This document shows positions 39,434-48,143 of a stretch of DNA of 48,143 nt, piece after piece. The notes beneath the pieces are model-generated. The model ran no database searches. It saw only the letters and a list, made by a program, of their open reading frames with translations, and was not told where the DNA came from. Each line of letters begins with the position of its first letter. Positions within the stretch are counted from its first letter, which is position 1. The stretch is taken from assembly GCA_001002415.1 (NCBI GenBank), contig LCMB01000006.1, positions 1-48,143 on the forward strand, in the 5' to 3' direction. Both the position numbers and the translations under genes were made by a program. This DNA comes from Microgenomates group bacterium GW2011_GWF2_46_18. Lineage in GTDB: Bacteria; Patescibacteriota; Microgenomatia; UBA1400; UBA12108.

Positions 39434-40408
39434 ATGTTACTAAACCAGGTTTTTACTCTTAATCCAAAAATCCAATCGCTTCTCAACACCCTAGAAGGTC
39501 AAAAGACGGCCTTCCATCTGATCCCCGTCAAGCCAGCCATAACCATTAATCTCCGTCGTCACTCGCTCCTAGGTAGCGCTCGTTTTTCTGCTCGCATTGA
39601 AGGTATTGTTCACGACTCAGACACCAACAAACTAGCTATTCAAAATTTAGAAAATACTTACACCTGGCTCTACACCCAGCCTACGACAATTCCACTTGAC
39701 CTAAACTTTCTTAAAACTCTTCATGCCAAATCTCTTCACAATCTTCGCAGTGACGCCGGGCAATTCCGAACCGAGCAATCTGCCATCTTTAACTCTGCAG
39801 GGATCGCCGTTTACCTCACACCTCCTCCCCAAGATATTATCCCTCTCCTATCTTCCTGGCAATTACAAGGTTCCGTCCTTTGTAAAACTATTATCTCCCA
39901 CTATCAGTTTGAGAAAATCCATCCATTCCTCGATGGTAACGGTAGGGTGGGTCGTCTTATCCTAACCCAACAACTCCGCAGAATAAACTTCGATTTCTCC
40001 GGCCTTCTTTCCCTCGAAGAGAAAATTGATCAAACTCGAGACGATTACTACTACCACCTCCAAAATGAAAGCCGTGACGTAACTGCCTTTATCGAATACT
40101 TTCTTTCCTTAATGGTGGACTCCGCCTCCCAAGTTTTAACCAAAATCTCTCAGCCTCACGATCTTTCCACTGCTTCTACTCTCCTTCCCCGCCGCCAGGA
40201 GCTACTCAATATTATAGCCGATCACTCTCCCTGCAGTTTTGACTTCCTCCATCGGCGTTTTATGGCTATCCCCGCCAGTACTCTCAGGTACGATCTCCTC
40301 AATCTCCAAAGAAAAAACCTCATCACCAAACTCGGTGTTACTCGCGGAGCTCTCTACTCTACTCGAATCCAGAGCTCCCCGTCGCTACCGGAATCGGACT
40401 CATCATGA
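39434..40408 (+). CDS. Fic-domain protein (class II type, N-terminal inhibitory motif)
   Basis: HPFLDGNGRVGRLI Fic motif; SARIEG fits (S/T)xxxE(G/N); C-terminal winged-helix-like region. Confidence 0.92.
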   Translation: MLLNQVFTLNPKIQSLLNTLEGQKTAFHLIPVKPAITINLRRHSLLGSARFSARIEGIVHDSDTNKLAIQNLENTYTWLYTQPTTIPLDLNFLKTLHAKSLHNLRSDAGQFRTEQSAIFNSAGIAVYLTPPPQDIIPLLSSWQLQGSVLCKTIISHYQFEKIHPFLDGNGRVGRLILTQQLRRINFDFSGLLSLEEKIDQTRDDYYYHLQNESRDVTAFIEYFLSLMVDSASQVLTKISQPHDLSTASTLLPRRQELLNIIADHSPCSFDFLHRRFMAIPASTLRYDLLNLQRKNLITKLGVTRGALYSTRIQSSPSLPESDSS

Positions 40409-40470
40409 TCGTCATCAGTTCCGATGTACTCTTGGTGGTAATTGCTTGTGGTGCCATAATTGCCACCCAG

Positions 40471-43400
40471 TTATATACATAGTCCCGCAAAGCCAATCGA
40501 TCCAAGAGAATTGTAAATCCTCCTGGGGTAACCTCGGTAATGGTTGCTTCCCACCAACGAGATGTTTACCATCGGAGCAACTTGGTAGGGAGTGGTAAAG
40601 TTCACCCGTACTTGATCGGTATAGGTTTTAACTGTTGCGATCCCTGCCATATCCTTGTCGCCAAAACTCACCCTCCCGACCAAACTGGTATTCCCTTCAA
40701 ACTGCAAAGCCTCCGGAGTATTTAACAGTTGGTTAATATCCAGTTTGCGATACAGTCCGTGGACAGCTCCGTCACTCATAAAAGTCTCCACGTAAGGAAT
40801 CAGGGTATCTCCGATCGAAAGACCAGCTACTTCCTCCTTGGGGATCTGAAAGCCGGCTGTTCTAGCCGCATAGTGCCACTCTCCTCCCTCTCTAAAGTAA
40901 ATTCTATGATTGGTAGTATCAATTCCTAGGAGTCCATCGGTGGCTCCTCCTGAGAAGTCAGAGTCAGAGATCGTCCCTGCCTTAGTATAGGTAGCTACTC
41001 CATTTAAGGTGCCATTGATTAGTCCCTGGACGTTAAGACCTGTTACTCCCGTATTAGAGTCTAAGACATACATGGTCTGGGTACTGCCTACTCCTACTTG
41101 AACCTTGACTTCATCTACATATACGGTCTTCCCAGCTTTCACTCTGACTCCATAGTTCTTGCTAGATGCTACGCCGGTAAAGCTACCTGTCAGCTTGTAC
41201 CAGCCTGTTCCTCCCATGGGAGTGTAGGTGGTGGTGAGAGTGGTCGTGTCGTAGTAAAGGGAGAGGTCTGCGGAGGTGACGACACTCCCATCGGTGTAGG
41301 CGTAGGCAATGAGGTTATATGTTTCTGTGTCTCCTACGTTGGCGGATTGAAGGTAATCTCCATAAGTAGTTCCCCCGACCAGTTTGACCGAGGCGGTACT
41401 ATTGTTGTATTTAATCGTTGTTTCTCTTGTCGCTGTTAGAGTTGTTGGTGTAATCTCTTCATACTCTCCTCCCGTCCCCCGAGGGAACAAACTAAAGTTA
41501 TCAAAGCTGTTGCCACTATATGTACTAAATAGCCCGTGTTTAATGTTGGTATTTGCTGTCATGGTTAGTTCTGCGCCTACTAAAGCGTTGTTGTAGTAGA
41601 CACGAAGTTTGGTCCCCTCACGGATTACCCGCAGGGTAGCACCTGCAGAATAGGTAACAGTCGTAGTTTGTTTATTGGTATAAACCCCTGCTACGGCTTC
41701 ATCTACTTTTACACTGGTGCCGTCATGGTAGATAATAATAAAGTTGGCAGGGCTTGAAGTACTATCCAGATTCAAAACTAATCCTGCCTGTGTCCCGGCA
41801 GTTAAAGTAACATTAGCGTCTGCTATCACATCACTATCACTGGTTGAGACAGTGGAGAAGAGGGAGGAGAGGGTGAGGGGCTTAACTAAGAAATTATCTA
41901 TAGTAATATCTTCTGTGGCACCTCTATTTATTTGTATAAGTGTTGAAGCTGCTCTACCAGTATATAATTTTGTTCCAACTCCTGTTATTCCACCAATAGC
42001 CATACCACTGACACCACCAATGTATGCGTTTAAGGTTCCTAAAGTAGAGTCTGTTAAATCAACATTAAATTGATACCATGTTCCTGTTGTGGCAGTGTTC
42101 TGATTTATACCAGTTCCTTTAGTATTGTCGCTAACCAATCGTGCTTTTCCAGAAACCTCAGTCACATAGTTATTTGCATCTTCTGTATCAACAAGTGTCC
42201 AACCTGTGGGATTGTCGCCAGACCATGAAGCAAAATCGCCGTTTGTAACTACACTATCTCCAACTGTTGGTGTAATCACATTGGTATTTCCTGATATTGC
42301 CCCACCTGTCCACTCTAGGGCAGGGGTAGTTTGCTCGTCTGGCCCAGTTGTCTCACTTGAGCCAATCGCCCCGTCCGCTCTGGTAAAAGTATCGTAGGCA
42401 AGAGGAGTAGGAAGCCATGTAGCGGTGGGGATGCGGATGTTGTCGGCGGTAAAGACCGAGGCGCCATAAGCCTGACCTACAAATGGGTACATGGGAGTTG
42501 TAGTTGTTACTTTTGTTGTATAAAGAAGTGTCCAATTTGTATATGCCCCGCCTTTTATAAACATATAGTGTCCAGTACCACGCAACACATCAGCAAGTAA
42601 ATAATCCGTCCCAGTAGAAAATGAGTTTGCAACGGCAATTCCAGTATCATAAATAGAGCCATTAAAATTAAATCCTTCTGTTCCAATCCCAGAACCAGAT
42701 GCAATTGTCCACCCAAATCTTACAATACCACTTGCACTATTTACTTTTATAATGGCTGTTTTCCCAGCAGTTCTGGCTTGGGAAGCATACCATAGTCCAG
42801 GGTCAGGAACACCAGTACCAACCCCCCCCGTTGCAAAACTCAACTGACTACCAGTAATACTCAATTTTGAATTAGTATCCACCACCGTCCTTGTTCCCCC
42901 AGTCGGTTCAGCAGATGTGCCATTGACTGCTCCGGCAGCACGGTCGGTAGTAAATTCATCATTCAGGGTGTAGCTAGGTTCCTCACTCCAACTAGTTAGG
43001 TCAGCGTCAAAGGTGCCGTTGGTGAGTTTGTTGGTGGGGTCAGTAGAGGTTGCATCCCAGGTCGTGGAGTTAGTGCCATAGGAAAGGCCGAGGACTTTAG
43101 TGCCAGAGTTAGTTAGCCTTAGTCCATCAACTCCACTGGTAGCTCCGATATCTAGTAGGGAGGTAGGAGCGGTGGTATTGATCCCGATATAGCCGGAGGA
43201 GGTGTCCGCTACTAGATCATTGGTATTGACGATAAAGTCACCGGTAGTAGCGAGTGTGACGTTCAGGTTCTGTCCAGCGGTGGGGGAGAGAGTGAGGGCT
43301 CCTCCCGTGCCCACTCCTTGCATAGTGAGGGCTCCGGTTATCCCAACGGTACTGGTCCAGTAGTTAGAGGTGTCATAGCCTAGTCGCTCTTGTTCAGTCA

Positions 43401-46400
43401 GGGCGATGACATGGAGCTTGGCTGATGGGGTAGTAGTTCCTATTCCCACTCTCCCTTCCGAAGTATCCACCACTAAATCATTGGTATTAACTTTAAAATC
43501 TCCGGTTGTAGCTAGAGATAGATTCAGTCCTGATCCCGAAGCGGGGGTAATGGTCAAGGCTCCGGTTGAGGTTAGAGAGTTGCCGGATAGATTAAGTGAC
43601 CCAGCGATATCGTTACTGGTTCCGTTAATATCTAGGTTACCTGTAAGAGAGAGTCCTCCACTCGGTGTTAGACTCCCTAGTACTGCTCCGGTTGAATCTT
43701 GCCACTCTTGGAGGTCCTCGGTTTGACCAGAGAAACCTTTGACAATTAAGGCTTGGAGACTAGCTAGGCCAGAATTGAGGGTAGTAGTTGATTCCACACT
43801 CATGCCCCCTAGTCCGGTGGTTGAGTTAGTGATCCCCAGGATGGTTCCGGCTCCGCTGGTATTAAAGAGAGCTAGGTTATCGACATACACAGTTTTGCCT
43901 CCCTTGACCTTCACTCCATAGTTCTTGGCACTGGCTACTCCGGTTAAGGTACCTGATAGTTTGTACCACCCGTCCCCGACCGAGGTATAGGTGGTAGAGA
44001 GGACGGCGGTGTCGTAGTAGAGCTCGAGGTCAGCGGAGGTAACTGCCGCTCCAGTGGTGTAGGCGTAGGCGGTGAGGTTATATGTTGAGGTATCGGGGAG
44101 GGTAACGGATTGAAGGTAGGTAGCATCTACTCCACCTGCTACCAGTTGAACTGATGCTTCTCCGGAGTACATAATACTGGTATTTCTAGTTGGAGTTATC
44201 TCTTCAAATGGTGCACTGGAATATTCTCCTCCTGTCCCCCTGGCAAACAAACTAAAGTTATCGAATGAGTTACCACTGTAGGTAGAGAATAGCCCATGTT
44301 TGGTGTTACTGATGATTGAGGCGTCAGTCACTGTTTGTTCTGTTCCTACCAAAGCGTTGTTGTAGTAGACACGAACCTTAAGAGTATTAGCATCACTGTG
44401 ATAGGTAACAACTTGCAGTGGTGCGCTATGTACATAAGTGGTCGTAGCACTAATTAAATTTGTCCATGTAGTAGCCGTTGTAAATTTATATAACTTAACA
44501 TAAGTGCCATCGGTATAAGCCACCAATCCTGCAGTCGGGGTGGTTGCATCATTTAAATTGGTTACAATTCCGGCCGGTGATATCGAATGTACGTCTGCCG
44601 CCGATAAAACATTTACGGTTGCTACCACATCAGTATCGCTCGTCGAAACCGTTGAAAAAAGTGACGAAAGAGTCATCGGTTTGACAGATATTTCATCAAA
44701 TAAATTTGTTGCCCCTAGTGTCGGATAATTCCACAATTTTTGGTATAGAGACGTTCCGCCACTTAAAAACATAGCTGTTTTCTCCGTCCAAGTTGAATTC
44801 TCAATTGCCTTCCCCCAATATTGTCTACCCCCATCTGTATAACCTCCCTCTATATACGCATTTATGGTACCCTTTTTATAGTAAAGGGACGATTTATACC
44901 ATACTCCGGTACTCATAGAAGATTGTTGTGATACGGTTCCGTAATCCGTAGTGGTATTAGTTATTTGCAAAGCATTACCCGATTGTCCACCGGCCACACT
45001 TTCAAGAGTCGCTTTCACCGGGGTCCAGCCAGAGGCATCACTTTCAAATGTTCCATTGGTAATTACTTCATCTCCCAATACCGGTGTGATGACATTTTTG
45101 TTAGAAGCAATTGCTCCCCCTGTCCACGCCAAACTCGGTGTAGTTTGCGAATCCGGTCCAGTTGTCTCACTACTGCCGATTGTCCCATCTGCTCGGGTAA
45201 AGGTATCGTAAGCTAAGGGAGTCGGTAACCACAAATCAGAGATTACTTTTATCTCATCGGCCGTGAACACAGATGTAGTCGAGCCGGCACTAATCGATGG
45301 CGTTTCTCCCGGCACCGAGAATCTAAAGGGCATGTAATTGGTATATGTGCCCTGAACTAAACCTTTTCCGTAATCTCCATAGTCTGCAATCCGCCATTTA
45401 TACTCTTCTCCAGGTGTCAGATTAAGTGTTTGTGTCGGTGATATCGAACAAACCAATCCACTACAAGCTTGGGCGACTGTGTACCACAGTACGTGTACAG
45501 CCGTTCCATCATTCTTATATGCTTCAAAACGGTAATATGTCGCCCCGGTAACTCCCGTCCAACTAAAAGTATTATTCCAAGAAGCTTGGTTATTAATCGG
45601 AGAGTTTAAAACCACGTATGATCCTGACCACCACGGAGTAGTCCAAAGTAAAGTCCAATTTGTGTATGATCCACCTTTTATGTACCAATAAAATCCGTTT
45701 GTCTGCATTACTCCGGCAACGTAATACGTTCCTGCTGTGTAGGTGCCAACAGCAGTCGCCGCAATATTATTTGAAGCAATCTGCAAGACACCGGACGCTG
45801 CAAAAACCAATCTATCGGTAATTGCACCACCGGCAACCGTATCCCAACCTACGTTGATTACTCCATTGGTATCTGATGCTATCACTTTCGCGACCAATAT
45901 CTTACCCGCCCCCGTCGTAATTGACGGATATCTGACTCCATCATTGGCTACCCCCCCAGTCGAAAAATTTAATATTCCCGATCCCACACTGATTTTTGAA
46001 TTTGTATCCACTGCTGTTCTGGTATTCACTCCATCGGTCGCCAGTGTGTTATTGACGGAACCCGCCGAAACAGTATCGGAAAACTCATCTTCAAGACCAT
46101 AAGTCAGTCCTACCCACCCAGTCAAATCCGTCTCAAACGTTCCGTTACTTAGTTTGTTCACGGATGAGAGGGCAGGGGAGTCAAGGTTAACTCCGGTTGA
46201 GTTCCACTTGATCGCCAACTTCGTGACATCACTGGTATCCGTTAGTTTCAGCCCCTCCACCCCAGTTGCCACCGATGAGGCGGTATCTCCCAGGACGGTG
46301 AGGGTATTAGCTGGGGTAGTCGTGCCGATCCCTACGTTCCCTCCAGCCATCAACAGTAAATTTTCACTCCCCGTGGTCGTAATCTGATTCGTTGCCCCTC

Positions 46401-47769
46401 CATCAATCGTGATTGTTCCTCCCGTCACCGTCCCCGTGGTGGTAATCCCATCGGCTCCCGTATCAATCGCACCGAAGCCGCTGGTTATACTGCCCGAATT
46501 TAAAGCTCCCACGGTGGTCAATGAGGAAGTAACGATATTCACCCCCAAAGTACTCCCGCTCAAAGCGGAGGTTCCTCCTATCAACAAAGCTCCCGTCAAA
46601 TTAGCGTTCCCACTCTCATCAATGTAAGCCACATTCGTCGCATTATGCCCATATATCGTCAAAGGGTAGGCCGTGACCGGTACCGAAGCCACTCCCGAAT
46701 ATCCCAAAATAATGTCTCCATCCTCATCCACCACTGCTTTCTCATAACCATTGATCGCCAGTCCCAACAGTTGTCCGTTGGCTACCGCCGTCGTCGGATT
46801 AATAATCACCGAAGCCTGGGCAAAGGTGGAGGCGGTTGGAGCATAACTAAAAGTAGTTTGACCCGAAAATGTCAGAGAGTCATTGGAATAAATGTTCGCT
46901 ACCATTAGATTATCAAACCGCAAAGCCGCTGATCCCAAATCACTCCCCAAGTCTGTATCCGGTAGCAAATTTGTTCCATCTGCTATTCGGCCGGTAAAGG
47001 TAACCGTATCGGTCACTGCATTGCCCAAAGTTATATTCCCATTCAAGGCTAGGGTTCCATCTAAGGTGGTAGTTCCGGTTACTCCCAGGGTAGAGTCTAG
47101 GGTGAGGGCTCCCGTATAGTGGCCGGTACCTGCAACATCTAGTTTGTAGGTGGGGGTGAGGGTACCGACTCCCAGGTTATCGGTAGTAGTTGTTAAGTAG
47201 ACACTAGTCCCTGAGTCAGTAAAGCCGGAGAGGGTGTAATCAACTGCCGCACTAGTAATGGTGATCTTGTCACTGTCGGGGTCAGTTGTGAGGGTAATCC
47301 CTCCACTCCCAGCCAGGGTTAAGGTATCGGCATTGGTATCGGTACTTAAGCTGGTCTGGCCTGAAACCGCAATCGTTTTAAAGATATTCTGTCCGCTCCC
47401 CGTATCGGAGTTAGTGAGAGTAAGGCCGGAGAGGGTCATCCCACTCCCCGCGGTTAAGGTTAAAGCTCCGGTTTGTCCTTGGAGGGAGAGTACTCCCGTA
47501 TTAGTGAGGGTAGGGGACTGACCCTCGGAGACTCTGATCCCACTTCCCCCGGTTAACGAATAGATTACGTTGGGAGCTGTGAGGGGTTGGGTAAAGCGGG
47601 CCGGGACATTGACGGTAAAGTAGAGCTGTTCCTGGGTGGTTCCAAGCACACTCTGCTCGATTTGTTCCTGTGGCTCAGCTGGAGCCGGCTGTTTCTTCCC
47701 CACTAGCCAGATCCCCCCAATTCCCAGGAGTCCCAATCCGATTATGACCAAACCTCGTTTCATATTCAT
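40471..47769 (-). CDS. giant modular surface/fibre-like protein (about 2,430 aa) with N-terminal membrane anchor/signal; 3' end frameshifted
   Basis: KRGLVIIGLGLLGIGGIWLVGKK N-terminal hydrophobic segment; at least four GIGTTxPxxxLxV-type repeats; two large homologous blocks; start 47769 chosen over 47805. Confidence 0.85.
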   Translation of the reverse strand: MNMKRGLVIIGLGLLGIGGIWLVGKKQPAPAEPQEQIEQSVLGTTQEQLYFTVNVPARFTQPLTAPNVIYSLTGGSGIRVSEGQSPTLTNTGVLSLQGQTGALTLTAGSGMTLSGLTLTNSDTGSGQNIFKTIAVSGQTSLSTDTNADTLTLAGSGGITLTTDPDSDKITITSAAVDYTLSGFTDSGTSVYLTTTTDNLGVGTLTPTYKLDVAGTGHYTGALTLDSTLGVTGTTTLDGTLALNGNITLGNAVTDTVTFTGRIADGTNLLPDTDLGSDLGSAALRFDNLMVANIYSNDSLTFSGQTTFSYAPTASTFAQASVIINPTTAVANGQLLGLAINGYEKAVVDEDGDIILGYSGVASVPVTAYPLTIYGHNATNVAYIDESGNANLTGALLIGGTSALSGSTLGVNIVTSSLTTVGALNSGSITSGFGAIDTGADGITTTGTVTGGTITIDGGATNQITTTGSENLLLMAGGNVGIGTTTPANTLTVLGDTASSVATGVEGLKLTDTSDVTKLAIKWNSTGVNLDSPALSSVNKLSNGTFETDLTGWVGLTYGLEDEFSDTVSAGSVNNTLATDGVNTRTAVDTNSKISVGSGILNFSTGGVANDGVRYPSITTGAGKILVAKVIASDTNGVINVGWDTVAGGAITDRLVFAASGVLQIASNNIAATAVGTYTAGTYYVAGVMQTNGFYWYIKGGSYTNWTLLWTTPWWSGSYVVLNSPINNQASWNNTFSWTGVTGATYYRFEAYKNDGTAVHVLWYTVAQACSGLVCSISPTQTLNLTPGEEYKWRIADYGDYGKGLVQGTYTNYMPFRFSVPGETPSISAGSTTSVFTADEIKVISDLWLPTPLAYDTFTRADGTIGSSETTGPDSQTTPSLAWTGGAIASNKNVITPVLGDEVITNGTFESDASGWTPVKATLESVAGGQSGNALQITNTTTDYGTVSQQSSMSTGVWYKSSLYYKKGTINAYIEGGYTDGGRQYWGKAIENSTWTEKTAMFLSGGTSLYQKLWNYPTLGATNLFDEISVKPMTLSSLFSTVSTSDTDVVATVNVLSAADVHSISPAGIVTNLNDATTPTAGLVAYTDGTYVKLYKFTTATTWTNLISATTTYVHSAPLQVVTYHSDANTLKVRVYYNNALVGTEQTVTDASIISNTKHGLFSTYSGNSFDNFSLFARGTGGEYSSAPFEEITPTRNTSIMYSGEASVQLVAGGVDATYLQSVTLPDTSTYNLTAYAYTTGAAVTSADLELYYDTAVLSTTYTSVGDGWYKLSGTLTGVASAKNYGVKVKGGKTVYVDNLALFNTSGAGTILGITNSTTGLGGMSVESTTTLNSGLASLQALIVKGFSGQTEDLQEWQDSTGAVLGSLTPSGGLSLTGNLDINGTSNDIAGSLNLSGNSLTSTGALTITPASGSGLNLSLATTGDFKVNTNDLVVDTSEGRVGIGTTTPSAKLHVIALTEQERLGYDTSNYWTSTVGITGALTMQGVGTGGALTLSPTAGQNLNVTLATTGDFIVNTNDLVADTSSGYIGINTTAPTSLLDIGATSGVDGLRLTNSGTKVLGLSYGTNSTTWDATSTDPTNKLTNGTFDADLTSWSEEPSYTLNDEFTTDRAAGAVNGTSAEPTGGTRTVVDTNSKLSITGSQLSFATGGVGTGVPDPGLWYASQARTAGKTAIIKVNSASGIVRFGWTIASGSGIGTEGFNFNGSIYDTGIAVANSFSTGTDYLLADVLRGTGHYMFIKGGAYTNWTLLYTTKVTTTTPMYPFVGQAYGASVFTADNIRIPTATWLPTPLAYDTFTRADGAIGSSETTGPDEQTTPALEWTGGAISGNTNVITPTVGDSVVTNGDFASWSGDNPTGWTLVDTEDANNYVTEVSGKARLVSDNTKGTGINQNTATTGTWYQFNVDLTDSTLGTLNAYIGGVSGMAIGGITGVGTKLYTGRAASTLIQINRGATEDITIDNFLVKPLTLSSLFSTVSTSDSDVIADANVTLTAGTQAGLVLNLDSTSSPANFIIIYHDGTSVKVDEAVAGVYTNKQTTTVTYSAGATLRVIREGTKLRVYYNNALVGAELTMTANTNIKHGLFSTYSGNSFDNFSLFPRGTGGEYEEITPTTLTATRETTIKYNNSTASVKLVGGTTYGDYLQSANVGDTETYNLIAYAYTDGSVVTSADLSLYYDTTTLTTTYTPMGGTGWYKLTGSFTGVASSKNYGVRVKAGKTVYVDEVKVQVGVGSTQTMYVLDSNTGVTGLNVQGLINGTLNGVATYTKAGTISDSDFSGGATDGLLGIDTTNHRIYFREGGEWHYAARTAGFQIPKEEVAGLSIGDTLIPYVETFMSDGAVHGLYRKLDINQLLNTPEALQFEGNTSLVGRVSFGDKDMAGIATVKTYTDQVRVNFTTPYQVAPMVNISLVGSNHYRGYPRRIYNSLGSIGFAGLCI
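41105..43035 (-). repeat. internal protein-level repeat, copy 2
   Basis: LTNGTFDADLTSW ... WLPTPLAYDTFTRADGAIGSSETTGPDEQTTPALEWTGGAI ... KHGLFSTYSGNSFDNFSLFPRGTGGEY ... GKTVYVDEVKV. Confidence 0.8.
43870..46165 (-). repeat. internal protein-level repeat, copy 1
   Basis: LSNGTFETDLTGW ... WLPTPLAYDTFTRADGTIGSSETTGPDSQTTPSLAWTGGAI ... KHGLFSTYSGNSFDNFSLFARGTGGEY ... GKTVYVDNLAL. Confidence 0.8.
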
Positions 47770-47770
47770 A

Positions 47771-48143
47771 TTATTCAATTCCTCCCGTAGGAACTGAGAT
47801 CGCAAACCAATAGTAAGAATAATCGCGGGGAGCCAGTGAATCTAACTGTAAAGTGAACCCGGCGGAAGAAGCATTGGTCAAAGATACTCTTCTCCCCTCC
47901 GCTAGGAATGCCGAATCACTCGCTGTCGGCGTTGTGAGTGTATAGGTAATAATCGGCGTACTTGCAAACGGTGTCTGGAAGGCTACATCCACTTTATCGG
48001 TATACATACTAATCGTCGCCACTCCCGCCATATCGGAATCAGCGAAGGTCACTCGGTTGTTAAAGGTCACATCGTTGGTGAGGGTGATGGCGGAACTCGT
48101 ACTGAGTAATTGGTTAATATCCAGTTTGCGGTAGAGTCCGTGA
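47771..48143 (-). CDS. C-terminal part of a second fibre-like paralogue, truncated by window edge
   Basis: HGLYRKLDINQLLSTSSAITLTNDVTFNNRVTFADSDMAGVATISMYTDKVDVAFQTPF...GFTLQLDSLAPRDYSYYWFAISVPTGGIE*. Confidence 0.85.
   Translation of the reverse strand, partial: HGLYRKLDINQLLSTSSAITLTNDVTFNNRVTFADSDMAGVATISMYTDKVDVAFQTPFASTPIITYTLTTPTASDSAFLAEGRRVSLTNASSAGFTLQLDSLAPRDYSYYWFAISVPTGGIE

Noticed and set aside
43870-46165. Giant-gene repeats as an assembly artefact
   Set aside because: The copies differ at many codons and by a whole domain insertion, so a collapsed or duplicated assembly is unlikely.
41098-47521. Numerous plus-strand ORFs opposite the giant surface protein
   Set aside because: Antisense shadows of a Thr/Ser/Gly-rich repetitive gene; no recognisable motifs or start contexts.
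40359-48143. Prophage or diversity-generating retroelement based on tail-fibre-like repeats
   Set aside because: No reverse transcriptase, template repeat, capsid, terminase or integrase gene in the window.

Overview
The window looks like a gene-dense chromosomal segment of a reduced bacterial genome. Gene content and truncated housekeeping proteins suggest Candidate Phyla Radiation/Patescibacteria, possibly Microgenomates-like; this is inferred, not tested. It uses the standard bacterial code, with TGA as a stop. Left part: XRE regulator, PLD-like protein, minimal trigger factor, tRNA-Val(GAC), thrS, infC-rpmI-rplT, pheST, class A PBP, then a structured T-box-like leader ahead of an acyltransferase-like ORF, an M20 peptidase and tyrS, then recG, rpmF, nusB, rnc, rpsP and a KH protein. 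Middle: a full type IV pilus locus (pilMNO-like, PilX-like, seven pilin/pseudopilin-like genes, pilD, pilC, pilT, pilB). Right: DNA pol III delta'-like gene, gyrB, ppa, a gyrA with a C-terminal cytidine deaminase domain, alr, ddl, a Fic protein, and a ~2.4k-residue modular surface protein with part of a tandem paralogue at the window edge. Most notable: (1) the GyrA-cytidine deaminase fusion; (2) a T-box-like leader on an operon ending in tyrS; (3) a recurrent promoter layout with the -10 box about 6-7 nt from the start codon, including symmetric divergent promoters, suggesting widespread leaderless transcription; (4) internal duplication, domain insertion and a C-terminal frameshift in the giant surface protein; (5) a likely frameshift in the first T-box operon gene; (6) a CTG start for ddl. 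All calls are by eye from sequence and motifs; no searches were run.
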